Assembly: GCA_027365525.1 (NCBI GenBank)
Contig: DAHXMJ010000021.1
Coordinates: 1 to 36,632, forward strand
Source of the DNA: Acidithiobacillus sp.
Lineage (GTDB): Bacteria > Pseudomonadota > Gammaproteobacteria > Acidithiobacillales > Acidithiobacillaceae
Direction: 5' to 3'
DNA length: 36,632 nucleotides
Shown: positions 1 through 6,809 of the stretch, one piece after another
Layout of the letters: each line of letters begins with the position of its first letter
How positions within the stretch are numbered: the first letter of the stretch is position 1
The notes under the pieces: generated by a model
Databases searched by the model: none
Told to the model about the DNA's origin: nothing
The model's input: only the letters and a program-made list of their open reading frames with translations
Program-made: the position numbers and the translations under genes

Positions 1-1031
1 ACTGCATGGTGGGCCGTCAGGGCGCGCCCGGATTCAGAAATGATCATGGGCTGCGGCAGCCGTTCCTCACGGCAGATTTCTGCCATGGCCCCGACCACGG
101 CATGGGCGTAGTCCGCCATGCCATAATTGGTGGAGCAGTACGCGCGTGAATGGGTACCTTCATAGTCCACGCCCAGTCCCCCGCCGACATCCACGATCTG
201 CAGGTTGACCCCCAGGACCCGCAGTTCGGCATAGAGCCTCGCGCATTCGCGCATTCCTCCATGGATGTGCTGGATGTTGGGAATCTGGGAGCCCAGATGG
301 AAATGCAGGAGCTGGAGGGCATCCATGGCACCGGCAGCAGACAGCTGCCGGACCAGGGCGAGAATTTCGCTCGACGAGAGACCGAACTTGGATTTTTCCC
401 CGCCGGTATTCTGCCATTTTCCAGCCCCGGCAGAGGCCAGCCGCGCCCGGACCCCGATGCGTGGGCGGACGCCCATTTCCCGGCTGACGCGCAGGATGAG
501 CGGCAGTTCCGAGCCCTTCTCCACTACAAGATAGACGTGCAGCCCCAGCTTTTCACCCATGAGGGCGAGACGGACATACTCGTCATCCTTGTAGCCGTTG
601 CAGATGACGGTTCCTCCGGGCGCCGTTAGCGCAAGGACCGCCAGCAGTTCGGGCTTGCTCCCCGCCTCCAGGCCGACCTTCCCCTCGCCCGCTCCCAAGA
701 TTTCTTCCACCACCCGACGGTGCTGGTTCACCTTGACCGGATACACGGGTGTGTAGCCTCCCTGGTAATCCAGCCCGGCCATGGCACCGGCAAATGCCGA
801 CCGGAGCGCCTGCACCTGCTGCTGCAGGATCTGGGGAAATCGCAAAAGGCAGGGAAGGCGCAGTCCCTGGCCAGGAAGCCGGGCTACAACGTCTGCAAGA
901 CCCGCCCTGGCACCATGGTCCGGACCAAAAGGTTCTACCCAGACCTGCCCGTCAGGCCCCACATTGAAATATCCCTCACCCCAATAGGGCAGATTGTACA
1001 GGCTGCAAGCCGCCTCTGTGGACCAGGCCAT
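1..1031 (-). CDS. speA: Biosynthetic arginine decarboxylase, N-terminal part (runs off the left edge)
   Basis: PLP-dependent decarboxylation of arginine to agmatine, the first step of the agmatine route to putrescine. I translated the minus strand by hand. About 343 residues are present, roughly the first half of a protein usually near 630 aa. Visible family marks are YPVKVNQ around residues 97-103 (K100 is the PLP lysine), HFHLGSQ, a glycine-rich VDVGGGLGVDYEG stretch and SESGRALTAHHAV at the edge. The chosen ATG at 1031 follows a purine-rich GAGAGGGAGG. An in-frame ATG at 1058 would add nine residues and overlaps the stop of a tiny upstream ORF. The gene lies 86 bp downstream of the PhoH gene on the same strand. 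Identification is firm; the exact start is less so. Confidence 0.95.
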   Translation of the reverse strand, partial: MAWSTEAACSLYNLPYWGEGYFNVGPDGQVWVEPFGPDHGARAGLADVVARLPGQGLRLPCLLRFPQILQQQVQALRSAFAGAMAGLDYQGGYTPVYPVKVNQHRRVVEEILGAGEGKVGLEAGSKPELLAVLALTAPGGTVICNGYKDDEYVRLALMGEKLGLHVYLVVEKGSELPLILRVSREMGVRPRIGVRARLASAGAGKWQNTGGEKSKFGLSSSEILALVRQLSAAGAMDALQLLHFHLGSQIPNIQHIHGGMRECARLYAELRVLGVNLQIVDVGGGLGVDYEGTHSRAYCSTNYGMADYAHAVVGAMAEICREERLPQPMIISESGRALTAHHA

Positions 1032-1057
1032 CCTCCCTCTCCCGCCGGGAACCGGCA

Positions 1058-1117
1058 TCAGTCTATCCAAGTGCTAGAGCCAGCCTGAGCCTTCCCGAAC
1101 ACGGCCCCCAGCTGCAT
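1058..1117 (-). CDS. Tiny 19-aa ORF between phoH and speA (possible leader peptide)
   Basis: The ORF starts at an ATG that directly follows the phoH stop (TGAATG). It ends in a TGATG that overlaps the upstream candidate start of speA. A GGGGCG lies about 8 nt before its ATG. The peptide contains no arginine codons, so arginine attenuation is not suggested. It could be a coupling ORF or chance. I do not recognise it. Confidence 0.2.
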   Translation of the reverse strand: MQLGAVFGKAQAGSSTWID

Positions 1118-2500
1118 TCACAGCGCCCCATTGGCAAAATCGGCGAGACGCGAGCGTTCTCCCCTGCGGAGGGTAATATGGCCGCTGTGTTCCCAGGACT
1201 TGAAGCGATCTACGACATACGTCAGGCCAGAAGTCGTTTCGGACAGGTAGGGCGTGTCGATCTGGGCGATGTTTCCGAGACACACCATTTTCGTGCCCGG
1301 CCCGGCTCGGGTAACCAGGGCCTTCATTTCCTTCGATGTCAGATTTTGGGCCTCGTCTACGATAACAAATTTCTCGAGAAAAGTGCGGCCACGCATGAAG
1401 CTCATGGACTTGATCCGGATGCGCTTGCCAATGAGGTCCTGGGTTGCGCTCCGTCCCCAGCTGCCTCCAGCGTCACTGCCGCGGGCCAGGATCTCGAGGT
1501 TGTCCTCAATCGCTCCCATCCATGGCTGCATTTTTTCTTCCTCAGTGCCGGGTAGAAATCCAATTTCATCTCCGATGGGCACGGTCGCCCTGGTAATAAT
1601 TGCCTCACCGTACCGCCGGTCCTCAAAGATCTGCTGGAGAGCCGCTGCCAGGGTCAGCAGGGTCTTGCCGGTGCCGGCCGGGCCCAAGATGCTCACGAAA
1701 TCGATTTCTGGATCCATGAGCAGTTGCAGCGCAAAACCCTGCTCCTGGTTTCTGGCCCGTACTCCCCAGACGCTCTGGTGCTCGCGGCGAAAATCTGTAG
1801 CGCGTTCCACCACGGCATGGTCTGGGTGGACGGCACGGACGATGGCGGAAAACTCCTCCCCCTGTCCATCCCCTGAAGGAAGCACGAGGAACTGGTTGGG
1901 ATACCAGCCAGAAACCCCGGGGCCGGTTATCCGGTAAAAACTCCGCCCACTTTCCTGCCAGGCATCAAGGTCCCGGCCATGGGAGTCCCAGAATCCGGAC
2001 GCCAGCGTGGTAATTCCCGTATAGAGGAGATCTGCATCTTCCAGGGCCCGGTCGCTCTGGTAGTCCTCCACCCGGATCCCCAGCGCCCGTCCCTTGATGC
2101 GGAGGTTGATGTCCTTGCTGACGAGAATGACCTCGGTATCCGGGCGCTGATCCTGCACCGCAAGGGTCACGGCAAGGATCCCGTGATCTGCCTTGCCGCC
2201 GGCCAGATCTTCCGGAAGCCTCTGATGTCGGTATGCGGAGGTCTGAAAAAACAGGCGGCCCTGGGCATAGGGCAGGGCCAGACCCGCTTCAAGATCCGTC
2301 AGCCCTCCAAGCATTTCGTCCAGATAGCGGCTGACCTGACGGACATTGCGGGCCTGTTCACTGAGGCCTTTTTTGTGCTGGTCCAGCTCTTCCAGAACGA
2401 CCATGGGCAACAGGATGTCGTGCTCCTTGAAGCGGAACAGCGACGCGGGATCGTGCATCAGGACATTGGTGTCCAGGATGTACAGTCGGGGGAGAGCCAT
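1118..2500 (-). CDS. PIN-domain / PhoH-type ATPase
   Basis: A cytoplasmic 460-aa protein with an N-terminal PIN ribonuclease-like domain fused to a PhoH P-loop ATPase (PhoH2/YlaK-type architecture). The PIN domain opens with LDTNVLMHDP (D10) and extends to about residue 160. The PhoH domain carries Walker A GPAGTGKT (273-280) and Walker B VIVDEAQN (379-386). Mycobacterial PhoH2 is an RNA helicase/RNase, so an RNA-processing role is a family-based inference. Despite the name, nothing here ties it to phosphate control. It lies 35 bp downstream of bcp and 86 bp upstream of speA. The ATG at 2500 has only a weak AGGA about 15 nt upstream. Confidence 0.9.
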   Translation of the reverse strand: MALPRLYILDTNVLMHDPASLFRFKEHDILLPMVVLEELDQHKKGLSEQARNVRQVSRYLDEMLGGLTDLEAGLALPYAQGRLFFQTSAYRHQRLPEDLAGGKADHGILAVTLAVQDQRPDTEVILVSKDINLRIKGRALGIRVEDYQSDRALEDADLLYTGITTLASGFWDSHGRDLDAWQESGRSFYRITGPGVSGWYPNQFLVLPSGDGQGEEFSAIVRAVHPDHAVVERATDFRREHQSVWGVRARNQEQGFALQLLMDPEIDFVSILGPAGTGKTLLTLAAALQQIFEDRRYGEAIITRATVPIGDEIGFLPGTEEEKMQPWMGAIEDNLEILARGSDAGGSWGRSATQDLIGKRIRIKSMSFMRGRTFLEKFVIVDEAQNLTSKEMKALVTRAGPGTKMVCLGNIAQIDTPYLSETTSGLTYVVDRFKSWEHSGHITLRRGERSRLADFANGAL

Positions 2501-2535
2501 GCGGACATCATCCTGCCGGATCTGCCGGCGGTAGG

Positions 2536-3015
2536 TCAGGGGAGGCTGTGAACGGTTTCCAGGACCTTAGCGGCGTGGCCAGCCGCCCGGACCTTGCGCT
2601 GCACCCAAGCCAGCCGGCCTTCCCGGTCAATGACAAATGTGCTGCGTTCAATCCCGAGATAGGTTTTCCCGTAGTTTTTCTTTTCCCGGATCACGTCGTA
2701 CGCGCGACACAGTGCCTCGCTGGCATCGGAGACCAGGAGGAACGGAAATCCGTATTTGTGGGCAAATTTCTCGTGACTGTCGATAGAATCGCGGGAGACG
2801 CCGATCACTTCCGCACCAGCCGCCTGGAATTCTGGATACAGCGCAGCAAATTCCTGGCCTTCTGTGGTGCAACCGGGGGTATCGTCCTTGGGGTAGAAAT
2901 ACAGGACCACTTTCCGGCCCCGGAGGCCGGAAAGTGAAATTTCCCGACCTCCACTGGCCGGAGCGGAAAAATCGGGAGCAGACGTTCCCGGAACCAGGGT
3001 TTCTGGAGAAGACAT
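2536..3015 (-). CDS. bcp: Thiol peroxidase, Bcp/PrxQ family
   Basis: A 159-aa thioredoxin-fold peroxiredoxin reducing H2O2 and organic peroxides in the cytoplasm. The peroxidatic cysteine is C49 in YPKDDTPGCTTEGQ. In E. coli Bcp the resolving cysteine lies five residues later; here that position is Q54. The only other cysteine is C103, so the enzyme is either 1-Cys or uses an atypical partner. The start at 3015 is supported by GGGAGGTGA 11 nt upstream. A longer in-frame ATG at 3273 would run through the fur start and is rejected. It is divergent from a Fur-family gene, which may regulate it (inference). Confidence 0.93.
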   Translation of the reverse strand: MSSPETLVPGTSAPDFSAPASGGREISLSGLRGRKVVLYFYPKDDTPGCTTEGQEFAALYPEFQAAGAEVIGVSRDSIDSHEKFAHKYGFPFLLVSDASEALCRAYDVIREKKNYGKTYLGIERSTFVIDREGRLAWVQRKVRAAGHAAKVLETVHSLP

Positions 3016-3047
3016 CGGCAAATTCACCTCCCTCGGGCCTTGACCAC

Positions 3048-3077
3048 AATCTATCGCGGGCATCGCTCTGATGTCCA
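3048..3077 (-). promoter_or_regulatory. Candidate sigma70 promoter for bcp
   Basis: Read on the minus strand: TGGACA (3077-3072), an 18-bp spacer, then TAGATT (3053-3048). This would give a short leader of about 25 nt containing the strong bcp SD. The call rests on hexamer matching only. Confidence 0.35.
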
Positions 3078-3109
3078 GCCCGGCAGGGCAAGGGATAATG
3101 GAGCCACTG

Positions 3110-3138
3110 CTGACCCGGACAACCGCATGCAGTAATAT
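3110..3138 (+). promoter_or_regulatory. Candidate promoter for the Fur-family gene (possibly leaderless)
   Basis: CTGACC (3110-3115), a 17-bp spacer, then TAATAT (3133-3138). Transcription would start at or within a base or two of the ATG at 3145. This fits the absence of a Shine-Dalgarno sequence in front of the gene. Each hexamer matches 4 of 6 consensus bases. Confidence 0.3.
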
Positions 3139-3144
3139 GGGTAG

Positions 3145-3630
3145 ATGGGAAAACCCGTTCGATTCTCCCGGCCCGACGCGGCCAAATACATCCGGGCCGC
3201 CGGAAAAAGGGCCACGCCATTTCGCGTCCAGGTCCTGCAGGTCCTGCTGGAGGTGGGACACCCTATCAGCCATCTGGAAGTCCAGGAACGGATGGCGGAC
3301 AGAGATACAGGGCCTGTCGACCGCGTTACCCTCTACCGTAACCTGGAATGGCTGGTCCAGCAGGGCCTAGCCCACAGGATTACCGCAGACGACCGGATCT
3401 GGCGTTTCAGCGCGGCCCGGGTAAACCATCCGGCCCATCCGCACTTCCACTGTTTGAGCTGTGGGCAAATTCTCTGCCTTCCCAAATCCCGTCTTCCCTC
3501 ACCTGAACTGCCAGAAAATTATGCCGTGCAGGATGTCGAAATGGTGGTCAACGGGATCTGTCCCGGCTGTCAGACCACCACGGGTTCCAAGTCTCCTGCT
3601 GTGGGCAACCTTGGGAGTAACACAGGGTAA
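3145..3630 (+). CDS. Fur-family metalloregulator
   Basis: A 161-aa DNA-binding repressor of the Fur/Zur/PerR superfamily. The N-terminal winged helix runs to about residue 85, with the recognition-helix region VDRVTLYRNLEWL. The C-terminal part holds the metal/dimer motifs: HPHFHCLSCG, supplying His ligands and the first CxxC, and a second CxxC, CPGC, near residue 139. The structural zinc site is therefore intact. Whether it senses Fe, Zn or peroxide cannot be told from sequence alone. It is divergent from the peroxiredoxin bcp across 129 bp, which makes an oxidative-stress role plausible but unproven. No clear SD precedes the ATG. Confidence 0.88.
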   Translation: MGKPVRFSRPDAAKYIRAAGKRATPFRVQVLQVLLEVGHPISHLEVQERMADRDTGPVDRVTLYRNLEWLVQQGLAHRITADDRIWRFSAARVNHPAHPHFHCLSCGQILCLPKSRLPSPELPENYAVQDVEMVVNGICPGCQTTTGSKSPAVGNLGSNTG

Positions 3631-4057
3631 CCCATTGCCACTCGGTATCACGGGGGCGAGCGATAGGGCGTCCAGCTGCCGCAATGGTCAAAATGCAGCA
3701 GGCGGAAACAGGGAAGCACTGCAGGGGCACCGGAAATACCACAAAGGCATTTTCCCGTCCGCGGGTTCCCGCGTACCAGAACCGCTGTCAGCCATGTCCG
3801 CCAGTACGCAAGCTTTCAGGGGAAACAGTAGACCACCGGACGTGAAGGGACAGGGACGCCAGGCACGTCCCAAACGGGCAGAAATCTGTGGAGGGACAAA
3901 ACGGTAGTCCTGGCCATTCCCAAGGGCTTCCACAAGGGCCATGGCGGCATGGAGCAGGGGCTGTCCACGGGACTTAACAGCAGGAACCCTCCAGCCAGAA
4001 GAGCCAGAGTCTCCCATGCACCCCGCAGGAAGACTGCATGAAAAGGGGCTATGCCGT
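3631..4057. other. 427-bp stretch without a convincing gene
   Basis: This lies between the stop of the Fur-family gene (plus) and the stop of the CbbY-like gene (minus), so both flanking genes point into it. I see no clear rho-independent terminator, tRNA, repeat or recognisable protein on either strand. The only sizeable minus-strand frames are a 109-codon one (listed separately) and a 92-codon one that begins inside the phosphatase gene. It may be a degraded gene or untranslated 3' sequence. Confidence 0.5.
3688..4017 (-). CDS. Doubtful 109-codon ORF of unknown nature
   Basis: An open frame downstream of the CbbY-like gene in the same direction, with a GGGG about 8 nt before its ATG. I recognise no domain, signal peptide or membrane helix. 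By hand count about 56% of third codon positions are G or C, which looks weak for this GC-rich neighbourhood. It could be a small lineage-specific gene, a decayed gene or chance. Confidence 0.15.
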   Translation of the reverse strand: MGDSGSSGWRVPAVKSRGQPLLHAAMALVEALGNGQDYRFVPPQISARLGRAWRPCPFTSGGLLFPLKACVLADMADSGSGTREPADGKMPLWYFRCPCSASLFPPAAF

Positions 4058-4831
4058 TCAGCCTGGGAACGGGGTTCCTGGCCCGGCCATCCACTGGCGA
4101 AGCAGGGAAAGGTCCACTACCACCTGGGCACCAGTTTCCTCACCCTGGACAATCTGGGCCATGTCCCCAGGATCCCCAAGACTGCTAAGGACACGAAGGG
4201 CACCCTGGAAATCCTGGTTTTCGGTGTATTCCGTCCGGGTCACCAGCACCTGCAGGCCAGCCCCGAGAGCCGAACGCAGACCATTGTTCGAATCCTCGAT
4301 AGCCACGCAGTCCGCCGGGTCCAGACCAAGTCTTCCTAGCACATGGACATAGATGTCAGGCGCTGGTTTCTTGTGTTTCACAATGCCTCCGGCACCAATA
4401 CAGGAAAAACGTTCCTCCGCACCCGGGCCCAGGGTAGTACGGAGCAGCGTGGAAACATTCTCGGGCGTGGTAGTGGTCGCAATGGCGGCCTGGATCCCTG
4501 ATGCCGCCATCTCATCCAGCAGGCGCAGGACCCCTGGGCGGAGAGAAAGGCGGCCGCTACGGACCATTTCTACGTAGAAATCTGTCTTTCGCCGGTGAAT
4601 GCGGGCGATATCCGCGTCACTGAGCTGCGGTTGGTGAGGATGATCATCCAGAAACTCCCGCATCCGCTCCTGCCCGCCTGTCACCCGCAGGTACTCGCCG
4701 TACGTCGGAATATCCCATGAAAAAGGCAGGCCTGCCTCCCGGAAGGCCTCGTTGAAGGCGACACGGTGGGCATCCCGTTCCGTATCCGCCAGGGTTCCAT
4801 CCACATCAAAAATGACTGCCTGCAGGGACAT
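4058..4831 (-). CDS. cbbY: HAD-superfamily phosphatase, CbbY type
   Basis: A 257-aa haloacid-dehalogenase hydrolase. Motif I is FDVDGTLADTE (nucleophile D9, acid/base D11), followed by a helical cap. Motif II lies in AIATTTTPENVS, motif III lysine in KHKKPAPDIY, and motif IV is AIEDSNNG. The cap segment FNEAFREAGLPFSWD and TGGQERMREFL closely resembles CbbY of autotrophs, which removes the Rubisco inhibitor xylulose-1,5-bisphosphate. That substrate is inferred from resemblance. No rubisco genes lie in this window. The ATG at 4831 has GGAG 8 nt upstream and gives the normal HAD N-terminus; an in-frame ATG at 4894 adds 21 unlikely residues. It is divergent from dksA. Confidence 0.85.
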   Translation of the reverse strand: MSLQAVIFDVDGTLADTERDAHRVAFNEAFREAGLPFSWDIPTYGEYLRVTGGQERMREFLDDHPHQPQLSDADIARIHRRKTDFYVEMVRSGRLSLRPGVLRLLDEMAASGIQAAIATTTTPENVSTLLRTTLGPGAEERFSCIGAGGIVKHKKPAPDIYVHVLGRLGLDPADCVAIEDSNNGLRSALGAGLQVLVTRTEYTENQDFQGALRVLSSLGDPGDMAQIVQGEETGAQVVVDLSLLRQWMAGPGTPFPG

Positions 4832-4904
4832 TAGGTGCACTCCCGGAATGGTCTGGTAGCCTCGTTTCTGCCATCCCGCTTTCCGGCATGGCACGCGCTG
4901 GGGA

Positions 4905-4934
4905 ATTTAACCACAGGTACCCATAAATTGCCAA
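4905..4934 (-). promoter_or_regulatory. Candidate promoter for the CbbY-like gene
   Basis: Minus strand: TTGGCA (4934-4929), an 18-bp spacer, then TTAAAT (4910-4905). The -35 hexamer lies on top of the plus-strand -35 of the dksA promoter, so the two promoters are back to back. Confidence 0.35.
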
Positions 4935-4956
4935 AGCCGGGGAAATCTGCTAAATG
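4928..4956 (+). promoter_or_regulatory. Candidate sigma70 promoter for dksA-pyrC
   Basis: TTGCCA (4928-4933), a 17-bp spacer, then TAAATG (4951-4956). Transcription would begin near 4963, after the upstream in-frame ATG at 4954. This supports translation from the ATG at 4990. Confidence 0.4.
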
Positions 4957-4989
4957 TTAGGGTTATTTATCGGAACCAGGAAGCCATCC

Positions 4990-5454
4990 ATGACGGAAAG
5001 CACCCCGACCACCAAGCCCGGACCTGCCGGAACCACCCAGCAGTTCAGTGCCTTTACCCCCTACAAACAGGCCCCTGGGGAAGCCTACATGAGCCCGGGC
5101 CAGGTATCCCATTTCCGCAAGATTCTGGAAGACTGGCGGAATGAGCTCATGGCCGAGGTTGACCGCACTGTACAGAACATGCAGGTGGAAAACGTCAACT
5201 ATTCGGATCCGAACGACCGCGCCAGTCTCGAAACTGACATTGGCCTTGAACTGCGGGCACGGGACCGCGAGCGCAAGCTCATCCGCAAGATCAACCAGGC
5301 CCTGGGCCGTATTGATGCTGGCGAGTACGGATACTGCGAGTCCTGCGGCGTGGAAATCGGCCTGCGACGTCTGGAAGCCCGTCCCACAGCAACCCTCTGC
5401 ATCGACTGCAAGACCCTGGAAGAAAAGCGCGAAAAACAGATGGCGCAAGAGTAG
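4990..5454 (+). CDS. dksA: RNA polymerase-binding transcription factor DksA
   Basis: A 154-aa secondary-channel factor that works with ppGpp to tune rRNA and amino-acid promoters. The coiled-coil tip carries D73-P-N-D76-R-A-S, matching the E. coli DPVDRA tip aspartates. The following helix contains LELRARDRERKLIRKI. The zinc finger uses C116, C119, C137 and C140 (CESCG and CIDC). The N-terminus is Thr/Pro-rich and variable. I chose the ATG at 4990, with AGGA upstream. The ATG at 4954 falls inside a likely -10 element. The gene is followed 2 nt later by the dihydroorotase gene, so the two are probably cotranscribed. Confidence 0.96.
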   Translation: MTESTPTTKPGPAGTTQQFSAFTPYKQAPGEAYMSPGQVSHFRKILEDWRNELMAEVDRTVQNMQVENVNYSDPNDRASLETDIGLELRARDRERKLIRKINQALGRIDAGEYGYCESCGVEIGLRRLEARPTATLCIDCKTLEEKREKQMAQE

Positions 5455-5456
5455 GG

Positions 5457-6809
5457 ATGCGTCTTCTCATCCGCAACGCCCGGATCGCACTGCCATCGGG
5501 GGAACTTTATCTTGGAGACCTGCTGGCCACGGGCGGAAAGATTGCGACTATCGACCGGGAGATTGACCAGCCCGCAGATGAAGTCCTTGATGCCCACGGG
5601 CATGTCCTCCTGCCCGGGGTCATGGATCCCCAAGTCCATTTCCGGGAACCCGGGAACGAACACAAGGAGGATCTGGGCAGCGGATCGCGTGCAGCGGCAA
5701 AGGGAGGCGTTACCAGCTTTCTCGAAATGCCCAATACCAGCCCTCCGACCATCAATGCCGTGGCCATGGCAGACAAGCTCGCCCGGGCGGCGGAAAAATC
5801 CGTGGTCAACTACGGGTTTTTTATTGGCGCCACACCGGACAATCTTGACGATCTTGTCACCGACACCCTCGCCTGTGGCATCAAGATTTTTATGGGGGCC
5901 AGCACGGGAAACCTGCTGGTGGACCGCGAGGAAGATCTTGAAAACATCTTCGCCCACGGTTCTAGTCTTATCGCTGTGCATGCAGAAGATGAGGCCAGAA
6001 TCCGCTGCCGGCAGCAGGAGTTTGCCGGCAGCTGTGACCCGGCCAGCCACAGCCGGATTCGTGATGGAGAGAGCGCCTTTCTGGCAACTCGCCGCGCCGT
6101 TGGGCTGTCCCTGAAATACAGGCGCCGTCTCCATGTGCTGCACCTGTCTACTGGCCGCGAAATGCGCTACATTGCCATGCACAAGCAGCCTTTCATCTCC
6201 TGCGAGGCCCTGCCCAATCACCTGTTCCTGAATACCGATGCCTACGCCAGGTCCGGTGCCCTGGTCCAGATGAACCCGCCCATCCGCAGTGAGGAAGACC
6301 GTCTTGCACTTTGGGAAGGCCTCCGCAGCGGCGTCATTGACTGCATTGCAACCGATCACGCACCCCACCGCCTCGAAGAAAAGGCCCTGGGTTATCCCCG
6401 TGCCCCCTCAGGCATGCCTGGCGTCGAAACCAGCCTTCCACTCATGCTCACGGCCATGCGCGACGGCCACTGCAGCCTGGCCGAACTCCAGCGCTGGATG
6501 TGCTATAACCCTGCCCGGCTCTATGGAGTCAAAAACAAGGGACGTATTATTCCCGGCTGGGATGCGGACCTGACCCTAGTGGATATGGTGCACGAAAAGC
6601 CGGTCCGGAATGGAGACCTGTTTACCCGGGTGGGATGGAGTCCCTTCTCCGGCTGGATACTGACCGGATGGCCACTGACCACCATTGTGGGCGGCAGGGT
6701 GGTATACCATGAAGGTGAAATCCGCCCAAATGCCCACGGTTCTGCCCTGCAGTTTTCTTCTCCTACACCTCTGGAAGAAGCTGGGGGAAAAGCCACCGGG
6801 TCAGCCTGA
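5457..6809 (+). CDS. pyrC: Dihydroorotase, class I-like, with altered HxH motif
   Basis: A 450-aa amidohydrolase-superfamily enzyme that should interconvert carbamoyl aspartate and dihydroorotate in pyrimidine synthesis. Metal-site motifs are DPQVHFREPG (Q59, H61), KIFMGAST (K143), AVHAEDE (H175), LHLST (H229) and DHAPH (D300). In most dihydroorotases the first motif is HxH; here the first His is Gln. I recall QxH variants in other proteins annotated as dihydroorotase, so activity is not excluded. An inactive PyrC-prime-like subunit is the alternative. The start lies 2 nt after the dksA stop, with AGAGTAGGG as SD. Its 3' end overlaps tilS by 9 bp, tail to tail. Confidence 0.88.
   Translation: MRLLIRNARIALPSGELYLGDLLATGGKIATIDREIDQPADEVLDAHGHVLLPGVMDPQVHFREPGNEHKEDLGSGSRAAAKGGVTSFLEMPNTSPPTINAVAMADKLARAAEKSVVNYGFFIGATPDNLDDLVTDTLACGIKIFMGASTGNLLVDREEDLENIFAHGSSLIAVHAEDEARIRCRQQEFAGSCDPASHSRIRDGESAFLATRRAVGLSLKYRRRLHVLHLSTGREMRYIAMHKQPFISCEALPNHLFLNTDAYARSGALVQMNPPIRSEEDRLALWEGLRSGVIDCIATDHAPHRLEEKALGYPRAPSGMPGVETSLPLMLTAMRDGHCSLAELQRWMCYNPARLYGVKNKGRIIPGWDADLTLVDMVHEKPVRNGDLFTRVGWSPFSGWILTGWPLTTIVGGRVVYHEGEIRPNAHGSALQFSSPTPLEEAGGKATGSA

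Noticed and set aside
3088-3100. GGATAATGG as a Fur box
   Set aside because: Only a single GATAAT hexamer is present; no adjacent repeats make up a Fur operator.
4021-4057. Hairpin after the cbbY-like gene as terminator
   Set aside because: Only a 4-bp stem (GCAT/ATGC) is visible, with no T-run in the right place.
4954-4989. Longer dksA start (12 extra codons)
   Set aside because: The ATG at 4954 overlaps a likely -10 hexamer and adds non-conserved residues.
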